From the NCBI RefSeq assembly GCF_002836975.1, contig NZ_NIJK01000046.1, positions 1-64,000 on the forward strand: 64,000 nt of DNA, written 5' to 3'. Position 1 is the stretch's first letter. The number at the start of each line of letters is the position of its first letter. A program made the translations under genes and the position numbers. This DNA comes from Shewanella indica (GTDB lineage: Bacteria; Pseudomonadota; Gammaproteobacteria; Enterobacterales; Shewanellaceae). The notes beneath the pieces were generated by a model that was not told where the DNA came from, made no database searches, and saw nothing but the letters and a program-made list of their open reading frames with translations. Shown here one piece after another: positions 8,950-18,645 of the stretch.

Positions 8950-11900
8950 GGCGCTTCGATCACCAACTCACCACTTGGGCCCTGAGCCTGAACCAGGGGA
9001 TCATACAGCCCCTCGGCGTAGGCGGGCGGCACCTGGAACTGGCCGACATTGGTGGCCCGTACCTTGTAAACAAAGGTTTTGGCATCTCGCCAGGCGGTAC
9101 CGTAGAGCACCAGACGGTCTTCGCGAACATTGAACCACTGTGGCGACCAGTCACTGTGCTGAGCCATACCCACTGGCGGCTGCCAGCCGTCGAAGCTGTC
9201 ATCCTTGTCACGATAAACCGGCTCCACGCCGCCGGGCAGCAGATCTATTAGAACCACCTGCTGCAACTGGTCCATATCTGTGGCGCGCAGCCGCAGCCTG
9301 ACCAGGAATTCATCCCCAACCTTGACCTTGGCAAGAGGTTGTTGCTCCAGGGTCAGATAGTCGCGGCTCACCTCCAGCCCCTGGCTGAAAGGCTTAGCCG
9401 GGCTCTGGTCAAATCCCTGCTGGCTGAGAAGATAGAAGGCATCATTAGTGCCGGTTTTCTGGTACTTCACCTCTTCACTGCCGATGGGCAGCTTAGCCTT
9501 GGGTAGACTCAGTGCCTGCCAGGCCTTATCGACCAGGGCTTGCATGGACAGCCCCTGATCGCCGCGGGAGTTATCCAGAGCGGTCAGCGCCCGCACCAGA
9601 GTACCGGCAGACAGTGAGCTGTAACGCTGCTCGCTGAGCCACTGGCCCATGCGCGGCAGCAACTGTTCCGGCAGGTCATCCAGGCGCTGTGGCGCCTGAC
9701 GGGCGATGAGTGTCAGCAGCTGGGCATCGTGCACCATGGGATCCAGGTAGAGGCCGAGGCGCTGGGGCTTATCCTCAAGCAGCTGCCACTTCTGCGCCTG
9801 CCACAGCGGCTCGGCCAACTGTTGCTGCTGCATCAGGGTAAAGCTGGCGGCCAGCCAGGCACTGGCGATGTCTGCTTGCCAATCCTTAGGATAGTAGCGC
9901 TGCAAACGCTCGCGGATGTCGGCCAGGGCGCCGCTCACCTGCACCCCCTGGCGGGCCAGCAGATACGCGCCATAGGCACGTTCGCGCAGTTCATCCAGGC
10001 CGCTGCTGGGGCCAGAGCTCACGCTCGACAGATAGCTGTTGGCCTTGTCCAGTAGATCCTGTGGCACGGGGTAACCCTGGGCCTTGGCGTCCAGCAGCAT
10101 GTCTACCACATACAAGGCCACCATAGGCTCGACTATCGGGTTGGCGGCCCAGAGACCGAAGCCGCCGCTGCTGTTCTGGCGGCTTCGCAACTGGCCAATG
10201 AGTTGGTTAAAGTCATTGAGATTATCCTGGGGCTTGCCCAGCAGCAGTGCCGGTACGGCTTTGGATACCAACTGCTCGGTACAGGCGTGAGGATAGTTGT
10301 CCAGATAGTGGCTCAGCCCCTGAGCCCAAACCAGCGGACTGTTGCCAAGGGCCGCTTCCACCTTGCTGAACGGCGTAAACAGCTGACGGTCAAGTTTGAG
10401 CTTGGCTTCGGCACGGTCGAGCACAGCCGTGGCCAGGGTTAAACGGTGGGGTGTTAACGGCCGTACCGAGATGCTCTCACTGATCTTGAGCTCACCTTCG
10501 CTGGTGGCGAGTTTCCAGTGGAGCTCTCCTTGCCCCAGATTTTCGCCTGCCTTGACGGCAAAGTGCGCCGTGGCCTCACGGCCCGGTTCGATATGAAACT
10601 GCTGCGGTTGCAAGTCGCTGCGAAGGGCACCGCTCAGGCTGAGGGTCAGGGTAACATCCTGCGCCTCGGCTTCTGTGTTATAGAGTCCCACAGTAACATC
10701 GGCGGTGTCGCCGGGTGCCAGGAAAGCCGGCACATTGGGGCTCATCACCACAGGCGCCTTGACCGCGACACTGGCCTCGCTGGTGCCTATGCCGCCTTCG
10801 GTGGCACTGACGGCAAAGAAGCGGATACTGCCGTTGAAGCTGTCGGGCACTGTATATTGCAGCCGCTGCTCTCCGGCGGCCAACTCACGAATACCCGACC
10901 AGTAGACCACAGGCTTGGCGCGCTTGCGCTTGAAGGGGTTGAGGTTGGCTGCCAGCAGCGCGGCGGCGTCACCTCCGGGTGCGGCCTGGCGCATCAGCAC
11001 CTTGAGATCCGGCAGCAGCAGGTCGAGAATTTGGCTCGAATCTACGCTGAGAGCCTTCTTGTCGAAGAAGTGCGCCAGTGGATCCGGTGCTTCATAGCGG
11101 GCCACCTGCAAAATACCGGCATCAACCCCGAATACCACGACTCTGGCTTTGCTTGGCAGCTTGAGGTCGATATCCAGTTGCGTCCCGGGTTTAACCTTTT
11201 CCGGCAGGCTCAGGGCGATGGCCTGACGCCGCTCACCGAGATCCACCTTAAAGGGTTTCACGGCATAGGACAGCGGGCTCATGAAGACTTCTTCCGAGTC
11301 CGGTGCCCGCAGGAACTGCACATTGATATAAGCATTGCCCTCAATGCCTTGCGGCAGGGTAATGCTTTGCAACGAACGGGTGCTGTCGGCCTTGAACCAT
11401 TTGAAGGCGTAAACCTTGTCTCTCTCTATGGTGATGAGTCCGGCACCGCTGTAAGGGGCCTGGATCGCTACCTGAATGCTTTCACCCGGCAGATATTCCG
11501 CCTTGTTTAGCGTCAGTTCCAGCTCGGCGTTGCGCTCCAGCGTGCGACTGGCGTTGCCGCTGCCGGCAACGCTGTAATCTATTTGGTTCAACTGGCGGCC
11601 GTTTGCATCCAGCAGTCTCAGGCGGTAGTCACCCGGCTCCCTGGTGTCGAGTTCCAATTGGCCACCGCTTGCGGCCAGACTCAGGGCAGTGCTGCCCAGC
11701 AGTTTGTCTTTGCGGCGCGATTCATAGCGGTAGGTGCCGTCATTCTGTTTCACCAACACAGACACCCAGCGCCGGGCGATACGCTCGACTTTGAGCTCAG
11801 TAGCCACACCTTGAAGGTCCTGGCCAACGGCTTGCAGGTTGAGCACACGCTTGCCGTCTTTGCTGATGAAGTCCAGATCGCCATCGCTCTTGTAGCCCAG

Positions 11901-14588
11901 TAACCAGTCGGCATCGGATACCAGTAGCTGGTCTTGGGCGCTGACACCGTGGCCTGAACCGGCTTCAAATACCCGAGCCAGCAAGTGCAGCTTGTAGGTG
12001 CTGCCGGCAAAGCGGTCCAGCGCCAAGTCCAGGCTGGCCTTGCCTTCGCCGTCTGTGGTGGTTTCGCTCAAGTCTTCGCGGAACGATTCCTTGAGCTTGC
12101 CCAATACCCCAAAACGATAGCCGGGCCAGGCTTTGAAGCTGATATCGGTTGGTGACAGCACCATCTCGCCGCTGACTCGGCGATCGCTCGCCTGGCCACC
12201 GAAGAGTTGCTCAGCCAAGACCTCGGCCTTGAGTTGCTGCGGCTTGCGCCAGCCTTCAAACTGCTTGTCGGTGCCCAGAGAGACTCGCACCTTAATGCGA
12301 TCCGGCTCGAAGTCGCGCACCTTGAAGGTGACATCCCCAAGACGCGTGAGGCGGTATCTGTCTTTGATAAGGGACAGAGTGGCGAGATAGTCACCGGCAA
12401 CCGCGGTTTCGCCGGCGCTGAAGTCCAGGCTGTCAAAGCCGCTGCCATCGAGTTTGAAGGTGCGATCCAGCACGGTTACCCCGCGGGGGTCGGTGATCTG
12501 CATCTTCACCGGCAGGCCACCCAGGGCGGTACTCCAGTCCTGACCCCGCACCAAACTGGCGATATGGGCCGTCTCACCGGGGCGATACAGCCCGCGGTCG
12601 GTGAAGAGGTAGGCTCTCAGGGCGCCGGGATCGTCGCTCTCATAGCTGCCGCCGGTATCGAAACGGGACAGATTGAGCTGGCGACGCCAATCAGCCAGCG
12701 GCAGGAAGGAGAGATCGCCATCTTTTTCGACCCGATAGTAGAGCGGGGTCTTTTCCCGGCGCAGATCGCCAAGCTTGGCAAAGCTTGCGTGACCGCGTTC
12801 ATCGGTCAAAGCTTCGGCTACCGCTAAACCGTTGCGGCCGATGACGGCCACCCGGGCTCCGGCCACCGGAGTCCCCTTGCCGAGGGATTGCACGAACAGA
12901 TCCTGGCTGCCATCACGGCTGCGCTTGGCGAGTATGCCCAGATCTGTCACGACCACAAAGCGCAGATCGTGGGCCTCGGTTTGGTAATAGTCGAAGGTTT
13001 GGCTGTCTCTTTCATCGGCCGGAGTCAGCTTGACTACAAAGATACCGCGCTTGTCCTTGAAGAAGGGCTTGAGGTCGACGCTGCCGTAGAGTGTCTTGCT
13101 GGGATTGCGCCCGGCAAGCTGTTGCTTGAACACCTGACGGGTAACCAAACGGTCGAAATCTGTGTTGTTGAGGTAGGGCTCGGCAAAGCTGCCCGAGCTT
13201 TGATCTATCAGGGCATTGAGCTGATCGGGCAGTAGCTGGGCGACCTCAATCTGCACCTTTTGCACCCCTCTGGCCAGGTAGCCGAGGCGTTGATCGTCGT
13301 CCAGAGTCAGCAAGGATCCTTCGCCGAGGAAGTTGAGCGCCTTGGGATATTGCGGCATTCGCAGCACAGTCAGCACGGCATCGCGGGACAGATAACCCCC
13401 TTGGCCTTCGACTTCCTTATCCACCATTACCGCCACGTAGCGATCGACCGGAGCTTTCAGCTTGAAGCTGTGCAACTGGTTGAGGCCTTCGGCGCCGGGG
13501 ATCTGGGTCAAGGTCAGTTTGTCGGCCTTGGCCAGCACCTGCTCGGTGACATTTTCCTGATACCAGTGACGACTTCCCTTGGGATTTTTCAGCGGCAGCA
13601 ACCAGGCATGTACCTTGCCTTGAAGCGCTTCGTCGTTGACCGGACGTGAGCTTTCCATTGTCAGTACCGGCTCGGGTTCATCCTTGTCGTTGTAGGCGAA
13701 GTTGACCTGAGGGTGTTTAAAGCTCAGCTGATAACGGCCGGGAACCTCTACTTGCCATTGGCTCTTGCCCGCCTTGTTGCCGCCCTTGGCCGCCTGGATC
13801 CCTTTGCTGACTTCCAGGATTACAGTGCTCTGCTCAAGTGGCGTGGCGAGCGCAGGAGAATGTATGTAAGCGAACAGATGCTTGTCGTCGAAGGTGACTT
13901 CGGTATCGCCATTGCCACTGTAGGTCAAGCCGGGGCTCAGCAATATCGCCAGTTGGGGTTTGACCGAAGCCGTATTCACCGGGTGGCTGAAGGCCAGGGT
14001 GGCGACCAGCTTTTGAATACTCGGCTGGGCCGGATCCTGGTACAGGCGCCCCTCAGAGATGGTGGCGGTGAAGGCGGCTGTGCTGAATTCGCTCTGGTAT
14101 TTATCCAGTAAGATATGGTCTGCCAGCAGCTGCTTCTTATCTAGGCTGACTGCGAACTTTTCCGCAATCGGCCAGTCGTTATCCGGAGTAAACTGCAGAT
14201 GTTTGTCACTGGCCCAGCGCCACTGCCCGGCGAGTTGGGGGCTGAGACTGACGCCCTTGGAGACGGGGTTGCCTATGACCTCCAAAGGTGCGACCGAACC
14301 ACTGAAGGTCAGGGTCAAGGGAGCGACCTGAGGTTTGGCTTGGTGGTAATCGGTCAGCCTCGGCGCCTTGAGCGTATAGTGCAGGGTATAGGGCTTGGGT
14401 AAATGCTGGTACCAATACCAGCCGCCCCAGCAAAGCACAGTCAATACAGATAGCAGCAGTAAGCTTGCCAATGCTTTAAAGGGATGCTTTATGCACCAAT
14501 GCATCCAGGGCGGAGCCTGCCAGTGACCAAAAACGGCAGCGAGAACTCGCCAAACTACCGAGAAGAAATTTCCTATAAGCTGTCCCAT
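8946..14588 (-). CDS. yfhM: Bacterial alpha-2-macroglobulin, protease trap
   Basis: An 1880-residue protein with the macroglobulin domain series (MG repeats, bait region, thioester domain, receptor-binding-like C terminus). Cys1436-Thr-Glu-Gln1439 in the segment NYPHACTEQLVSKA is the CxEQ thioester, so it should trap proteases covalently. Instead of a lipobox it has a long cytoplasmic lead (WRVLAAVFGHWQAPPWMHW) and one hydrophobic segment at about residues 39-55, so it is probably anchored in the inner membrane as a type II protein. E. coli YfhM is a lipoprotein of about 1650 residues, making this form longer. The chosen ATG has an AAGGA about nine bases upstream. It is followed directly by pbpC with overlapping stop/start codons. 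Confidence 0.95.
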   Translation of the reverse strand: MGQLIGNFFSVVWRVLAAVFGHWQAPPWMHWCIKHPFKALASLLLLSVLTVLCWGGWYWYQHLPKPYTLHYTLKAPRLTDYHQAKPQVAPLTLTFSGSVAPLEVIGNPVSKGVSLSPQLAGQWRWASDKHLQFTPDNDWPIAEKFAVSLDKKQLLADHILLDKYQSEFSTAAFTATISEGRLYQDPAQPSIQKLVATLAFSHPVNTASVKPQLAILLSPGLTYSGNGDTEVTFDDKHLFAYIHSPALATPLEQSTVILEVSKGIQAAKGGNKAGKSQWQVEVPGRYQLSFKHPQVNFAYNDKDEPEPVLTMESSRPVNDEALQGKVHAWLLPLKNPKGSRHWYQENVTEQVLAKADKLTLTQIPGAEGLNQLHSFKLKAPVDRYVAVMVDKEVEGQGGYLSRDAVLTVLRMPQYPKALNFLGEGSLLTLDDDQRLGYLARGVQKVQIEVAQLLPDQLNALIDQSSGSFAEPYLNNTDFDRLVTRQVFKQQLAGRNPSKTLYGSVDLKPFFKDKRGIFVVKLTPADERDSQTFDYYQTEAHDLRFVVVTDLGILAKRSRDGSQDLFVQSLGKGTPVAGARVAVIGRNGLAVAEALTDERGHASFAKLGDLRREKTPLYYRVEKDGDLSFLPLADWRRQLNLSRFDTGGSYESDDPGALRAYLFTDRGLYRPGETAHIASLVRGQDWSTALGGLPVKMQITDPRGVTVLDRTFKLDGSGFDSLDFSAGETAVAGDYLATLSLIKDRYRLTRLGDVTFKVRDFEPDRIKVRVSLGTDKQFEGWRKPQQLKAEVLAEQLFGGQASDRRVSGEMVLSPTDISFKAWPGYRFGVLGKLKESFREDLSETTTDGEGKASLDLALDRFAGSTYKLHLLARVFEAGSGHGVSAQDQLLVSDADWLLGYKSDGDLDFISKDGKRVLNLQAVGQDLQGVATELKVERIARRWVSVLVKQNDGTYRYESRRKDKLLGSTALSLAASGGQLELDTREPGDYRLRLLDANGRQLNQIDYSVAGSGNASRTLERNAELELTLNKAEYLPGESIQVAIQAPYSGAGLITIERDKVYAFKWFKADSTRSLQSITLPQGIEGNAYINVQFLRAPDSEEVFMSPLSYAVKPFKVDLGERRQAIALSLPEKVKPGTQLDIDLKLPSKARVVVFGVDAGILQVARYEAPDPLAHFFDKKALSVDSSQILDLLLPDLKVLMRQAAPGGDAAALLAANLNPFKRKRAKPVVYWSGIRELAAGEQRLQYTVPDSFNGSIRFFAVSATEGGIGTSEASVAVKAPVVMSPNVPAFLAPGDTADVTVGLYNTEAEAQDVTLTLSLSGALRSDLQPQQFHIEPGREATAHFAVKAGENLGQGELHWKLATSEGELKISESISVRPLTPHRLTLATAVLDRAEAKLKLDRQLFTPFSKVEAALGNSPLVWAQGLSHYLDNYPHACTEQLVSKAVPALLLGKPQDNLNDFNQLIGQLRSRQNSSGGFGLWAANPIVEPMVALYVVDMLLDAKAQGYPVPQDLLDKANSYLSSVSSGPSSGLDELRERAYGAYLLARQGVQVSGALADIRERLQRYYPKDWQADIASAWLAASFTLMQQQQLAEPLWQAQKWQLLEDKPQRLGLYLDPMVHDAQLLTLIARQAPQRLDDLPEQLLPRMGQWLSEQRYSSLSAGTLVRALTALDNSRGDQGLSMQALVDKAWQALSLPKAKLPIGSEEVKYQKTGTNDAFYLLSQQGFDQSPAKPFSQGLEVSRDYLTLEQQPLAKVKVGDEFLVRLRLRATDMDQLQQVVLIDLLPGGVEPVYRDKDDSFDGWQPPVGMAQHSDWSPQWFNVREDRLVLYGTAWRDAKTFVYKVRATNVGQFQVPPAYAEGLYDPLVQAQGPSGELVIEAP

Positions 14589-15150
14589 CAGTCCATGTCC
14601 TTGCTGTGTCTCGTAGCGCTATCGCCAAGTTGGGTGACGTTTTAAAGATGTCAGTCGCCGATGTCAATCAGACCGGGCCGATGCTGTGATGCCCTATTCG
14701 ATATCGCCTCTGTAACTGTGGCTATATGGTACAGCAATCAGGCTGATTTTTGATCCGCGCTTGAATTCAAAATTGAGAATGGGGCGGCAGTTGCATCGAT
14801 ATTTGCAGATACTCTCCTTCCCAGCTACGAGCCCGCCGGCAGCACGTCGGTACTCGAGGTTTGACTTTGTACTTTATATTCGCCGTATCCGTGTCTCTTA
14901 CCTGGAGTTCTTCTTGTTTGGGGCAGGTTGAGTTGCAGGTCCTGTCTATCTGCCCATCGATAATAGCAAACCTTATGGCGCTGGTTCCGGGGCGCTACAG
15001 GTTCATACATTCTCAACAGATCCCTGCTATACCTTTCTTTGCAGTAACTGGAACCCTGGCTGCGAATATTGACTCGATAGTGGTCTTTGGGAAAAGCATT
15101 TGGAGATTGCTTCTCCTGCTTGTGAATGGTTAGGGCTTAAAATAACTGCA
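14589..15150. other. Intergenic region between yfhM and argA, no convincing gene
   Basis: About 560 bp of divergent intergenic DNA. Two short frames exist (14825-15016 minus, 14861-15133 plus) but neither has a clear ribosome-binding site or a recognisable protein; they overlap each other. The region should contain the yfhM promoter on the minus strand. It is long for an intergenic gap in this window and could hold a small RNA or a decayed gene, but I see no clear terminator or structure. Confidence 0.5.
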
Positions 15151-15189
15151 TGTGAAAATAAATGCTTTTTAAGTGAATTTAAATGCATT
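15151..15189 (+). promoter_or_regulatory. Tandem ARG boxes (ArgR operator) upstream of argA
   Basis: Two 18-bp boxes: TGTGAAAATAAATGCTTT at 15151-15168 and AGTGAATTTAAATGCATT at 15172-15189. They resemble the ARG-box consensus (TGAAT, four A/T, ATTCA); the second differs from the core at one base. They are separated by 3 bp, giving the 21-bp spacing typical of paired boxes bound by one ArgR hexamer. The position 72-110 bp before the argA start codon suits repression by arginine. Confidence 0.75.
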
Positions 15190-15260
15190 AACATATTGTT
15201 CGTGCCACAGGTGTGGCATTCATTTCTGCCGGTTTTAACGAGTGTGAGGTAAATCCCAAG

Positions 15261-16580
15261 GTGCGTACCACAGAATTGGTTGATGGTTTTCGTCATTCTG
15301 CTCCCTATGTCAATGCTCACAGGGGTAAGACATTTGTTGTGATGTTAGGAGGGGAGGCGCTGGCTCAGCCTAAGTTTCGTTCCATCATCAATGATGTTGC
15401 TTTGCTGCATAGCCTGGGGATCAAGGTGGTATTGGTTTATGGCGCCCGGCCGCAGATAGATGAATCCTTGGCTCATCATCAGATTGAGCCCGCCTATCAT
15501 CAAGGTGTACGGATCACCGACGAAGCCACTCTCAAGCTGATTAAACAGGTGGCCGGTTCTTTGCAGTTTGATATTACAGCCAGGTTGTCCATGAGCTTGT
15601 CGAACACACCTATGCAGGGAGCTCAGATCAATGTGGTTAGCGGTAATTTTGTCATCGCCCAGCCTTTGGGGGTCGACAATGGCATTGACTATTGCCTCTC
15701 CGGCAAGGTGCGTCGTATTGATGTTCAAGGGCTTAAGCGGCAATTGGAAAATAACTGCATCATCCTGATGGGGCCGATAGCAGCTTCGGTCACCGGCGAG
15801 AGCTTTAACCTCACCGCTGAAGAGGTTGCGACTCAAGTAGCAATCAAGCTCAAAGCCGACAAGATGATAGGTTTCAGCTCCCAGAACGGTATTTTGGACC
15901 GTAATGGTGATGTGATTGCCGAGCTGATGCCCAACGATGCCCAGAAAATTCTCGATAAACTGGCCGGTCAGGGTGAAGGTTGCGTCGGCACCATGGCGTT
16001 TCTCAAGGCCAGTATTGATGCCTGTCGCAGTGGCGTACCCCGTTGCCATTTGGTCAGCTATTTGGAAGATGGCGCCCTGTTGCAGGAATTGTTTTCTCGT
16101 GAAGGTATAGGTACCCAGATAGTCACTGAGAGTGCCGAGCGCTTACGGCGTGCATCCATTGCCGACATTGGCGGCATACTCAACCTGATCCGCCCGTTGG
16201 AAGAGCAGGGTATCCTGGTGCGTCGCTCCCGCGAACAACTGGAGATAGAGGTAGAGCAGTTTATGCTTATTGAGCGTGATGGCTTGGTGATAGGCTGCGC
16301 GGCGCTTTATCCCTTTGAAGAGGATAATGCCGGCGAATTTGCCTGTTTGGTGGTACACCCTGACTATCGCGATGCCGATCGCGGTAGCTTGCTGCTGCAA
16401 AACATCATAGGCCAGGCCAAGGTACGTGGTTACTCCAGGTTATTCGCGTTGACGACCCGTAGTATTCACTGGTTCCTTGAGCATGGTTTTGAATTGGTGG
16501 AGGTGGATGCTTTGCCTAACAAGAAGAAGCAGCTTTACAACTACCAGCGCCGCTCGAAAATCTTGGCACTAGACCTGTAA
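15261..16580 (+). CDS. argA: N-acetylglutamate synthase
   Basis: Catalyses acetyl-CoA + glutamate to N-acetylglutamate, the first step of arginine synthesis. The 439-residue product has an amino-acid-kinase-like N-terminal domain (VVMLGGEAL near residue 25, then the arginine-sensing region) to about residue 280 and a C-terminal GNAT acetyltransferase domain ([17 protein letters not shown]). The frame extends upstream to 15213, but I chose GTG at 15261: it gives the usual family N terminus ([21 protein letters not shown]), close to the 443 residues of E. coli ArgA, and follows a GAGG at 15246-15249. The paired ARG boxes upstream indicate ArgR control, adding to expected feedback inhibition by arginine. 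Confidence 0.96.
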   Translation: MRTTELVDGFRHSAPYVNAHRGKTFVVMLGGEALAQPKFRSIINDVALLHSLGIKVVLVYGARPQIDESLAHHQIEPAYHQGVRITDEATLKLIKQVAGSLQFDITARLSMSLSNTPMQGAQINVVSGNFVIAQPLGVDNGIDYCLSGKVRRIDVQGLKRQLENNCIILMGPIAASVTGESFNLTAEEVATQVAIKLKADKMIGFSSQNGILDRNGDVIAELMPNDAQKILDKLAGQGEGCVGTMAFLKASIDACRSGVPRCHLVSYLEDGALLQELFSREGIGTQIVTESAERLRRASIADIGGILNLIRPLEEQGILVRRSREQLEIEVEQFMLIERDGLVIGCAALYPFEEDNAGEFACLVVHPDYRDADRGSLLLQNIIGQAKVRGYSRLFALTTRSIHWFLEHGFELVEVDALPNKKKQLYNYQRRSKILALDL

Positions 16581-16597
16581 ATTCAACCTGTTTGATA

Positions 16598-16638
16598 TAA
16601 CACCATTCAGTTAAGCAAACTTTGACTGAATGGTGTTA
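16598..16638 (+). terminator. Long inverted repeat after argA
   Basis: TAACACCATTCAGT (16598-16611) pairs perfectly with ACTGAATGGTGTTA (16625-16638), a 14-bp stem with a 13-nt loop. No T tract follows, so it may be an RNA-stabilising hairpin rather than an intrinsic terminator. Confidence 0.5.
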
Positions 16639-16653
16639 ATGGATTTCAGAGCA

Positions 16654-16683
16654 GCAACGGTCCGATGAGGACCGTTGCCTTTT
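16654..16683 (+). terminator. Probable terminator between argA and rho
   Basis: GCAACGGTCC (16654-16663) and GGACCGTTGC (16669-16678) form a perfect 10-bp stem with loop GATGA, followed by CTTTTGC on the plus strand. It ends the argA transcript and lies just 3' of the convergent rho gene. Confidence 0.65.
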
Positions 16684-16686
16684 GCA

Positions 16687-17952
16687 TCAAGACTTGGTGC
16701 GCTTCATCGCAGTGAAGAACTCTTCATTGGTCTTGGTCATTGCCAGTTTGTCGATCAAGAATTCCATCGCGCTGACTTCATCCATAGGATTGAGGATCTT
16801 ACGCAGGATCCACATCTTCTGCAGCTCATCCGGCGTGGTCAGTTTCTCTTCACGGCGGGTACCACTGCGGTTGAAGTCAATGGCAGGGAACACTCGCTTC
16901 TCAGCGGCCTTGCGTGACAGATGCAGTTCCTGGTTACCTGTACCCTTGAACTCTTCGTAAATTACTTCGTCCATCTTGGAGCCGGTATCGATAAGCGCAG
17001 TGGCGATAATAGTCAGGCTGCCACCGTTTTCGATATTACGGGCAGCACCGAAGAAACGCTTGGGTCTGTGCAGTGCGTTGGCATCTACACCACCTGTCAG
17101 TACCTTACCGGATGAAGGCACAACCGTGTTGTAAGCACGAGCCAGACGGGTGATAGAGTCCAGCAGGATCACAACATCTTTCTTGTGTTCAACCAGGCGC
17201 TTGGCCTTTTCGATAACCATCTCTGCAACTTGTACGTGACGGCTTGCAGGCTCATCGAAGGTGGAAGCGATCACTTCACCTTGAACCAGACGCTGCATTT
17301 CGGTCACTTCTTCAGGACGTTCGTCGATCAGCAGCACCATCAACACCACTTCAGGGTTGTTATAGGTGATGGACTGGGCAATGTTCTGCAGCAGCAGAGT
17401 CTTACCGGCTTTGGGTGGCGCAACAATCAGACCACGCTGGCCTTTACCCACGGGTGAGCAGAGGTCCAGAATTCGGGCGGTGATATCTTCGGTGGAACCG
17501 TTACCACGTTCCATACGCAGACGTTCTTCTGCATGCAGCGGGGTAAGGTTTTCAAACAGGATCTTGTTGCGGGAGTTTTCAGGCTTGTCGAAGTTAACTT
17601 CGTTGACTTTCAACAGAGCAAAATAGCGTTCGCCTTCTTTTGGGGGACGTATTTTGCCGAAAATGGTGTCACCCGTTCGCATGTTGAAACGACGGATCTG
17701 GCTTGGCGAAACATAAATATCATCGGGCCCGGCCAGATACGAACCATCGGCACTGCGCAGGAAACCAAATCCATCCTGAAGTATCTCCAGAACGCCGCCA
17801 CCGAAGATGTCTTCACCACTCTTGGCATGGGCTTTCAATATAGAGAAGATGATATCCTGCTTGCGGGCACGAGCCATATTCTCCAGCTTCATTTCTTCGG
17901 CCAGTGCGACTAAGTCTGCAATAGACTTGTTTTTTAATTCAGTTAAATTCAT
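16687..17952 (-). CDS. rho: Transcription termination factor Rho
   Basis: A 421-residue RNA-dependent ATPase that terminates transcription as a hexamer. It begins [10 protein letters not shown], colinear with E. coli Rho, so this ATG was chosen over an in-frame start 7 codons upstream. The cold-shock-like RNA-binding domain contains GFGFLRS and [12 protein letters not shown] (about residues 60-85); the Walker A segment APPKAGKT lies near 178-185; LLIDERPEE and the [11 protein letters not shown] region follow; the Q/R-loop residues are in the conserved part. trxA lies upstream on the same strand, the order seen in E. coli. The 213-nt leader between them carries a hairpin, and Rho is commonly autoregulated by attenuation in its leader. 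Confidence 0.98.
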   Translation of the reverse strand: MNLTELKNKSIADLVALAEEMKLENMARARKQDIIFSILKAHAKSGEDIFGGGVLEILQDGFGFLRSADGSYLAGPDDIYVSPSQIRRFNMRTGDTIFGKIRPPKEGERYFALLKVNEVNFDKPENSRNKILFENLTPLHAEERLRMERGNGSTEDITARILDLCSPVGKGQRGLIVAPPKAGKTLLLQNIAQSITYNNPEVVLMVLLIDERPEEVTEMQRLVQGEVIASTFDEPASRHVQVAEMVIEKAKRLVEHKKDVVILLDSITRLARAYNTVVPSSGKVLTGGVDANALHRPKRFFGAARNIENGGSLTIIATALIDTGSKMDEVIYEEFKGTGNQELHLSRKAAEKRVFPAIDFNRSGTRREEKLTTPDELQKMWILRKILNPMDEVSAMEFLIDKLAMTKTNEEFFTAMKRTKS

Positions 17953-18109
17953 TTTTGGTGGGTCTTGTTTCACGCGACAAAGCTTACGCGCTCAATCTCT
18001 CAAATTGGACTTGATGGATGTTGATTGAACAGCGAGAAGTGGGTTAGTAGAAAGAATCTGGTTATTAAAGTAGCACTATCAGGACAGGGCGTCCAGAAGT
18101 TTAACTGAA

Positions 18110-18142
18110 CCCGGCACATTTTTATTTCTAGGGCGTGCCGGG
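18110..18142 (-). promoter_or_regulatory. Hairpin in the trxA-rho intercistronic leader
   Basis: CCCGGCAC (18110-18117) pairs with GTGCCGGG (18135-18142), 8 bp with a 17-nt A/T-rich loop. There is no U tract after it on the minus strand. It lies right after trxA in the leader that precedes rho, and may be a 3'-end stabiliser for trxA or part of rho attenuation. Confidence 0.45.
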
Positions 18143-18165
18143 TGTCACTTATTTGATTTGAGTGA

Positions 18166-18492
18166 TCAAATCTGGGCGTCGATGAACTCTTTCAACTGAG
18201 TCTTGGACAGGGCGCCAACTTGATTGGCAACCAGTTCACCGTTTTTGAACAGCAACAGGGTAGGAATACTGCGAACACCGTATTTAACAGGTGAAGCGTT
18301 GTTCTGATCTATGTTTAATTTGGCGATGGTCAGTTTGCCGGCATATTCTTCGGCAACATCGTCCAGGATGGGAGCGATCATTTTACATGGGCCACACCAC
18401 TCGGCCCAGAAGTCTACCAATACAGGTAGTTCTGATTTCAGGACGTCATTTTCAAAGCTGTCGTCGCTCAGGTACACAATTTTATCGCTCAT
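18166..18492 (-). CDS. trxA: Thioredoxin 1
   Basis: A 108-residue cytoplasmic thiol-disulfide reductase with the redox motif Trp-Cys33-Gly-Pro-Cys36 in [11 protein letters not shown] and the conserved cis-proline loop (RSIPTLLLF). It accepts electrons from thioredoxin reductase and reduces ribonucleotide reductase and other targets. The start MSDKIVYL was chosen because GGAGAACATC precedes it; the frame continues 8 codons further without support. It is divergent from rhlB and upstream of rho, as in E. coli. Confidence 0.97.
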   Translation of the reverse strand: MSDKIVYLSDDSFENDVLKSELPVLVDFWAEWCGPCKMIAPILDDVAEEYAGKLTIAKLNIDQNNASPVKYGVRSIPTLLLFKNGELVANQVGALSKTQLKEFIDAQI

Positions 18493-18645
18493 GATGTTCT
18501 CCAGTTGGGTTGCCATTACTGGTCTGTTAATGGCTTAACCTGTATATTGGGTTGGATTAACGGCAATTCAAGTCACCGTTTTTTTCTTGTCGCTATTTCA
18601 AACGATCGAGTATCTTATTGCAACCCTAACTGGTATGCTTGCGCT

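Noticed and set aside
14825..15133. Two small frames in the yfhM-argA gap
   Set aside because: They overlap on opposite strands, have no good ribosome-binding site and no recognisable domain.
15213..15260. argA start 16 codons upstream at GTG 15213
   Set aside because: The extra residues do not match the family N terminus and would lie closer to the operator; GTG 15261 has a better-placed GAGG.
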